A stretch of DNA of 64,000 nt from Dendrobium chrysotoxum (lineage: Eukaryota; Streptophyta; Magnoliopsida; Asparagales; Orchidaceae). The stretch covers positions 744,001 through 808,000 of the forward strand of contig CM034307.1 in assembly GCA_019925795.1 (NCBI GenBank). Direction: 5' to 3'. The translations under genes were made by a program, and so were the position numbers. Below are positions 57,743-64,000 of this stretch, piece after piece (the first letter of the stretch is position 1; every line of letters starts with the position of its first letter). Below the pieces are notes generated by a model. That model had not been told where the DNA came from. It saw only the letters and a list, made by a program, of their open reading frames with translations, and ran no database searches.

Positions 57743-58907
57743 TGCAATAACTCAAATATGTGAAATAAATTTATTTAAAAATCATAAAATTCTGAAGTGG
57801 AGTGCTTTAGCGTTGATTTGGTGAGCGTTGCGGCACTAGGCCATGTATATATATATATCCCTACCGACTCCCTCACTTGATTGTTTGGTCAGAAAAAAAT
57901 TGAAAGAAAAAAAGAAAAGAAAGGAAAGAGAAAGATCTTTAGATCATATTTGTCAGTCATTCATGTTACAGATTTTGTTCCATTCATTGTAAGTGTATAA
58001 TTTCTTATTTCTATTTTAATGATTTTTATTTCTGTGAATTTTATCTCTATTAAATCTGTCAAAATGCATTATTTTTAATTTCATAAGCTTTCACCATACA
58101 AATTTGAATATGTTATAGATTTAATCATTATGAATGGTTTGATATAATTTTACTATTTTTTAAATAAAGTTCTAAATGATATCAGATACATGATATTATA
58201 ACTCCGCGTGATGCCTTACCGTCCACGTGATTCACTAATTGGGAGTCATAAGGAGCTGGAGATTGATTGGGAGTCATAAGGAGTCGGGGTGACTGATTCA
58301 CATGATTCAAAGGGAGTTAAAAGGAGTATGTTAATTGGGAGTTATAAGGGCGACTGATTGGGAGTCATAAGTACAATAGCAAGATACTCTTAAGATATAC
58401 TCATTGAATATATGAATACTGATATTGACACTGCTACGAATATTGTACTAATATTGTGACTGATACTAATACTGTTTACTGTCGTTAACACTATTTAACG
58501 TTATTAATCATGATACTAATATTGTTAATGACATTAGTACTGTTAACTGTTACTGATACTGTGATTGATGATGTAATGTATTGAGATGTGATGAACTATA
58601 GAATGATAAATTATAAAGATAATCAATATAAATATTGATGCATATATTTTTTCATATGATTTATAGGATATTGTTCTCTTTTATTTTGCATTGACTTCAA
58701 TTATAAGATTTGAATTACTTGCCGGGCTATGTGCTCATTATGTGGTTTCATATATTTTCAGAAAATTATAAGGATCCTATGATATGAGGCTCTGGATAAG
58801 ACAAAAATATAATCATATTTTTTTCATTGTTTATTGGCAAGCTCTAGTTAAATGGTTAAAATGAAAGACATATGTAATTCTTTCAACATAGATTCTAGAG
58901 TGTGACA
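57743..58907 (+). mobile_element. solo LTR of a TGYAATAACYC-type family
   Basis: 1165 bp, starting TGCAATAACTC and ending AGTGTGACA, flanked by ATTAA (57738-57742) and GTTAA (58908-58912), four of five matching. Starts of this form are common in plant gypsy (chromovirus) LTRs. The interior has GGGAGTCATAAGGAG repeats. Inserted in an older copia-like LTR on the opposite strand. Related to 59852-61624. Confidence 0.7.
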
Positions 58908-58912
58908 GTTAA

Positions 58913-59850
58913 AATTAGAGTTTAGAATGTCTTGAATTTGATTTTGAAAGTTTCTGATTCAAATATACCTCAAGATTCATGCTAGTTCAAGACAATTTTT
59001 TATGTTTTATCAATTATTATTATTATTATTTGCCTTTCCATGTTATGTGACTAATACATGATGGAAAATAAGATTATAAGAATCTTTTGAATGCAAACCG
59101 AGTGGCTTAAGCCTATGATTTTTGTTTCAAACAGTCCAAGCTAAAATAAAGCCTCTTCATTTTGCATGGTTGTGTAACGTTCGAATATGGACCAGCCGGT
59201 CTAGGCCTTCTTGGAGAATAAGATTATAAGATTTATTAGGATATTCACCATTATACCTTAAAATGCATGCTTAATATTATTTTTTGGCTTCACTTTTTGT
59301 AGGACATTGTAGTTATTTTACTCAAAGTTTTGTCGGTTGAAATCTTGTAAGCTTGGAGTTTTATGTTGCTCGCCTAAAGATAAGTAACAATAATTTATTT
59401 AGAGATAAATGTACTTCTTTGCTAGGGACAGAATCCGTGTTATTTAATTTATGCTCTTTGATAATTACTTAGATTGCGATTCATATCCTTTTTTATAAAA
59501 TTTTTTATTATATACTTATGCACTCATGAAGATCTTTTTATATTCATAATAAATAAAGCCGCATAGATATGTTTATTTTGATGTATGCATGTTCAAATTC
59601 CTATATATTGACTCCTAATATATGGTTATTTTAGTACATGCACTTCTATTGAATACCATAACATCATCTTTGCAAATCATATGCTATTATGCAATAAAAA
59701 TTGTCATACTAAAAATATAACACATATTGAAAAGTGTTTATAAAAGAAACTTGATGATTATGTGCATGTGTGCAATGATATGTTGGTCGGTATAACATTA
59801 TTGGAGTTTGCGGGCTGATGGGCCCACAGAGTAACAACTCTATAAAAAAT
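58913..59850. other. spacer: end of the old LTR, then unclassified DNA
   Basis: 58913-59012 completes the minus-strand copia-like LTR; the rest is AT-rich without a gene. Confidence 0.4.
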
Positions 59851-59851
59851 T

Positions 59852-61624
59852 TATAACAACCCAAAAATGAAAAATATTTTAAAATAAGAATTTATGTTTG
59901 AACTATAGCATTTCGGTGTTGTGCATGTGAGCACTACGGCACTAGGTTTAAGACAAAAGCTGCGCCAAAAACTACCGTCACAGTGTTTGAATCTCTATTT
60001 CTATGGTAATTCTGAATTTTGCATGCAGTACAGTGGCGTTGGTCTGAGAGCTATGACGCTAGGCCATTAACATCATTTTTAAATATATTTATTATAAATA
60101 TCCTTGCCACCTCTCCCACTGTCTCATTTTCTGTCGTGGCTTGCACGTGAAGAAGAAGTGGGAAAGGGTGAGGAAGAAGAGAGAAGGAAGAGAGAAAGTT
60201 AGTCGAGGCCTTTTCGTCTGACATTTCTTTTATAAAAGTTATTACATTCATTGTAAGTAACTATCCTCTTGCTTTTATTATCGATGATTTTAATTTTTAC
60301 TGATTTTATCTCTCATAAATCTATTAAAAATATATTATCTTTCTATTTCATAAGCCTTCATCATATAACTTTTAATATGTTATAGATTTGATCACTCCTA
60401 ATAATTTTATTGCATTTTCACTAGTTAAAAATGTGTATATGAATATTTTTATGAAATGAGCAGAAAAAATATATACTATAAATGGGTTGAAAGTTATGTA
60501 CTATAATTGATAGGACTAACATGATAATGCTGAAATGTAATGTGTGTTGAAATAATTGATAGTACTATTATATACTAGAATGTGATATTAATTTGACTGA
60601 AAGAATGGGGTGAACTGATCTGATTAGAAGGATATATCAATTGATATCAAATATATGAAATGATAATCTCTACGTGATAACATCAAGATTAACTAATTCC
60701 CTGATGGGAGTTATAGGGAGCTGAAGACTGATTGAGAGTTATAAGAAGTTGCGCCGAGTGATCCATGTGATTCAAGGAGAGTTGTAAGGAGTATATTGAT
60801 TGAGAGTTATATAGGATGACTAATTGAGAGTCATAAGTGCAGGAGCAAAATACCCTCAAGATACCCTCATCTGAATTTTTGATCGAATACTGATTACTGA
60901 TACGAATTATTTCTAATTCTGATTGCTGATTACTGATAATTGATACTGATTACTAATTAATACCGACTACTATACTAATATTGTACAAACATTGACCTTA
61001 TGGATACTGATTTCTATTATTGGTTACTATTACTGAATATGAATATTGATAATACTGTATAATTGCATAACTTATAGAATGACGAGAATGATTGAATGAT
61101 ATAATTGAGTGAAATTGATTAAATGATAAAGATAAAATGATTGATTGATCGATACAGGTGTCTGGTATAGATAACATATATATTGATTTATAAATTTTTT
61201 TATATGATTTACAACATACTGTTTCTATTTTTTGCCCTACATTAATTTTAGTTGTAAGATTTTAGTTATTTGGTGGGCTTTTATGCTCATTATGTGATTT
61301 TTATATGTTTACAAGAAAGAGTAAGGACCCTTTGGCATATGACACTAGCTGGCATGTATAGTTTTCTCTCTACACTGCTAGTTTAGTTTTCTTTCAATTC
61401 ATCTGATTTTGTATATCCTTTTGTAGCCTATAGTGACTTGTATATATTATTTCGGACCTAGAGATAGAAATAAAATGTAATTATTGATTATAGTAATGTT
61501 AATTATATTTTTTTCATTATTTATATTTCATTAATATAATTAATTAGCTCTGGATGCCAAATTGATCTGGTTGTTAAATGAAAGATAAAAGAAATTCTTC
61601 CAATATTGATCCTGGGATATGATA
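59852..61624 (+). mobile_element. second solo LTR of the TGYAATAACYC-type family
   Basis: 1773 bp, starting TATAACAACCC (TG mutated) and ending GGGATATGATA (CA mutated). Flanks are AAATT (59847-59851) and AAATC (61625-61629). It shares with 57743-58907 the CACTAGG segment near the start, a TTCATTGTAAGT block, a TATGTTATAGATTTRATCA block and the GAGAGTTATAAG repeats. The sequence resumed at 61625 matches an uninterrupted relative at about 62425, which supports the right boundary. Confidence 0.65.
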
Positions 61625-61629
61625 AAATC

Positions 61630-63380
61630 ATTGGATTTCATTGGACTGGTGTTTACCTTTTCGATGATGGGTACTTCACAGATAGGCTATATATATTTGA
61701 GCTAAATAACATGAATGACTGATAAGTTATTTTGAGGTACGATGATACCTAATGTGGTTGCATTTATAAGCATTGAAAAGTAGTAGTTTGGCATATACAT
61801 ATGTAGCCCTAGCATACTAGAATTTGTTGTACGAATCATGACATATGACATTATTATATTAGTACGTTGATTTTTACTCTTATGTATTTGATTGTTCATA
61901 CTGCATGCCCCATTTCTTTGTCGTTTATGCTTTGATAGATATTAGTTACTTGCTTGGTTTGATTTATCAAAGTCACTCATTATTGTATTTTTATAGCATG
62001 TCTTATTGGTGTGTTTAGCGAACCATCACATTAGGAGCAGATTTATCGATAGTAAACTATATTTAGTATTTTATATTTTGTAGTAGACTATTTTGCATTT
62101 TGATTTTAAGAGTTGGGTAATTTCATTCATGTTATTATTTCTTTCATACTTTTGTGCTTGTAGTAGTCATATTGCTTTGGTGTATTGGTAATTTAATTCC
62201 TATTAATGAAATAAATATTTGATTTCATTCTATAGTTTACTTTGATATATATAATTTTATATTATTGGTTTATTTACTTTTCCTTCTTATGTGTACAAAA
62301 CAAGATATTTTATCCCTTTATCGTATCCTGTGTTGCTGGGGTATACATTCTTCCGGGCTCGGGGTATGACAAACCCTATTAGATATTTGATAGCTAGGCC
62401 AACGGGCCTAGAGAGTACTATAGGAAATCATTAAATTTTCTTGAGTTGGTGTTTACCTTCCCGGTGATGAGTACTTGATAGAACAACTATATATACAACA
62501 CCATATCCACTAATAAAAAAATTATAAAAATATCAAAATTAGTTCCCTAACATTCTAAACTTTTGAGATGGAGTCCCTCGCCCTTTTCCTCTAAGAAAAA
62601 AATTTGATCATTGACAACGTAGAAGTTTCATCATCAAATATATTCAAGCCCTAAATACACTTTCGGCCACCACCCACTTAATTTTTTGATCACGACCCTA
62701 AGCAGAAGATGATGCATCTAGGGCAACCACTTCTTTCTGCTAGTTAATCTTATATATCCATCTATAATTGTCTTAATAATGTCCCCCATCGGTATGTAAC
62801 AAATTATGTACTCAGTGTAGGCTTAGTTCCTCAATCTAATATTTGTAATAACCCGGCATTGTGCTGAAATGCCTTGAAAGATTATCATATTCTTCATTAT
62901 TTTTCCTCATTTCTTATTCATCTTGTTTGTTGAAAATCACTTGATCAATAGTTGATGTGTCATTTGTGATTTTTTATAAGCCAGTTGGTATGCTGAATAA
63001 GTTGGTTGAGATTCTTCACTCTAATTCTTGAAAAATTATTACGTGTAGAGCTCGGACATATCTCGTGTCTGAACTCTAACATGTGCAAACTATGTGACTT
63101 GTACACATTATATACCTGGTGTCTGAACTCCAACATCTGAACTCCAACATGTGCAAACTATGTGAGCATAGCTCTTCCTATTGGTGGCGACTGACCTGTG
63201 AAAAATCTTCGTAGTACATTGACTCTTTGAAATTATGGCCCTCCTAACCTCCTTTAAATAAAAATTAAAAAAAAAAAACCGAACTTTTGGTCATCCTCGC
63301 TGGATTCAGCTGCCGCGTCTCTTTTTCTTCGTCTGGATCCGCTTCATTTTACACTCTGCGGTACTAGCTCTGGTTGCTCG
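61630..63380. other. intergenic, older LTR fragments, then PMT upstream region
   Basis: About 62290-62371 ends GGGCTCGGGGTATGACA, which looks like the 3' end of another LTR of the same type, and the sequence after it is related to 59780-59851 plus 61625-61700. A short duplication (GTGTCTGAACTCCAACAT, ACATGTGCAAACTATGTGA) is at 63060-63170. The last 150 bases before 63383 are the 5' UTR/promoter zone of the next gene. Confidence 0.45.
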
Positions 63381-63382
63381 CC

Positions 63383-64000
63383 ATGGCCGGAGCTCGATCC
63401 GGCCGAAACGCGAAACCTCGCGCTCCACTCAGCCTTTGCTGGAAAGTCTTGCTTGCAAGCTTCTTAGGTCTGTCATTCGTCATCGTCTGGTCTATCTTCT
63501 CCTCACCCTCTGCCTCAATCTCCACTGGGCGTGACAGCTTCGACAACATCCAAGGGAACCCTTCAGCTCCAACTCACTCCATAGCTTCCATAACCCCCCC
63601 TCCCGTAACGGTGAAGCCGAGCTCAAGCAGGAATGAGAGCGAATCTTCGCTTCGGAAGGAAGAGAAGAAGGGAGTGGTCGAACAAAAACCTGATGCCAAG
63701 GCGAATCCTGACGAGGCGCATGCTGAGGGTGAAGAGGAGATAGAGATCGACGTCGAAGACGGAGTGGATGTGAATCCAGAAGAGGAGAATCAATTGTCGG
63801 AAGGGGATACATCTGGTGAGGAGAATGAAAGCAATACTGACAAGAAGAAGAGTAAGAAGAAGAATTCGGGGCCTTTGTTTGATCCGAAAGCCAGGTATGA
63901 GTGGAAGCTATGCGGTGGTAGAAACAAGCAGAACTATATGCCTTGCATTGATATGGAAGGAGCGGGAGGAAGGAGGCACCATGAAAGGAGCTGCCCTAAT
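63383..64000 (+). CDS. PMT/DUF248-type putative methyltransferase, N-terminal part
   Basis: An open frame of 206 codons runs off the right edge. It begins at an ATG in good context (CGCCATGGCC) with a short basic cytosolic tail, MAGARSGRNAKPRAPLS, then one membrane segment, LCWKVLLASFLGLSFVIVWS, as in type II Golgi proteins. A long acidic and Lys-rich stem follows (EGEEEIEIDVEDGVDVNPEE, DKKKSKKKN). The conserved family entry then appears: GPLFDPKARYEWKLCGGRNK, NYMPCIDMEG and RRHHERSCPN. Plants have about 30 such proteins; those with long acidic stems are the PMT24-27 kind, including some linked to pectin methylation and cell adhesion (QUA2/TSD2 belong to the wider family). The SAM-binding domain lies beyond the window. 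No intron is seen in this part. Confidence 0.9.
   Translation, partial: MAGARSGRNAKPRAPLSLCWKVLLASFLGLSFVIVWSIFSSPSASISTGRDSFDNIQGNPSAPTHSIASITPPPVTVKPSSSRNESESSLRKEEKKGVVEQKPDAKANPDEAHAEGEEEIEIDVEDGVDVNPEEENQLSEGDTSGEENESNTDKKKSKKKNSGPLFDPKARYEWKLCGGRNKQNYMPCIDMEGAGGRRHHERSCPN

Larger units (their letters stand above)
56330..59012 (-). mobile_element. decayed LTR of the copia-like family, interrupted by another solo LTR
   Basis: On the minus strand it begins TGATAAAACATAAAAAATTG at 59012, is split by the solo LTR at 57743-58907, and continues with the CTTATAGTCGAATTGAGCGG segment shared with the LTR at 19355-20372. Its leader is a minisatellite (56470-56900) related to that of 17380-18480 in reverse. 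The left end is not defined. It includes a 206-bp duplication. Confidence 0.6.

Noticed and set aside
1..64000. tRNA, rRNA or organelle-derived segments
   Set aside because: I looked for cloverleaf-type sequences and familiar plastid or mitochondrial motifs and saw none; only tRNA-complementary primer-binding sites are present.

Overview
This is a 64 kb piece of nuclear DNA from a flowering plant. The evidence is GT-AG introns in plant-type genes (eIF3j, a PMT-type Golgi methyltransferase, an LCMT-like methyltransferase), tRNA-Met-primed Ty1/copia and Ty3/gypsy remnants, an RTE-type LINE, hAT, Harbinger-like and Mutator-like elements, and AT-rich intergenic DNA. I cannot name the species. Four genes are supported.

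Genes: (1) eIF3j on +, 2206-10520, six exons joining to a 231-residue protein; its first coding exon is only 13 nt and sits behind a 6.9-kb intron that holds an antisense, decayed V-ATPase subunit c copy. (2) A gene of unknown function on +, about 21174-39650, five exons with matching phases, whose first intron is 14.3 kb and packed with retroelements; its start codon is not resolved. (3) A two-exon leucine-carboxyl-methyltransferase-like gene on -, 54583-53215, 337 residues. (4) The 5' part of a PMT/DUF248 methyltransferase on +, 63383 to the window edge.

Mobile DNA: many elements can be delimited exactly by their target-site duplications (TSDs). Three solo LTRs of one very large family (copies A 22824-29555, B 29584-34839, C 44153-49786) all begin TGTTGACC, end GAGCCCACA and have perfect 5-bp TSDs. 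Two solo LTRs of a smaller copia-like family (16831-18799 on +, 19355-20372 on -) and two of a TGTAATAACC-type family (57743-58907, 59852-61624) follow the same pattern. A decayed copia element (41914-50936) keeps both LTRs and holds copy C inside its pol region. A full-length but dead RTE LINE (23979-27128) sits inside copy A. Three hAT-like elements with TAGGGGTG ends, a Harbinger-like element, a 9-bp-TSD Mutator-like MITE, RTE 3' stubs and several foldback MITEs fill much of the rest.

The most unusual structures are an array of small hairpins in the giant LTR, whose stems differ in sequence between copies while position and pairing are kept, and a dense block of nested perfect palindromes at 55-251 that interrupts a gypsy gag. 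All similarity statements come from reading the sequence and from remembered family consensus; no database search or alignment program was run.
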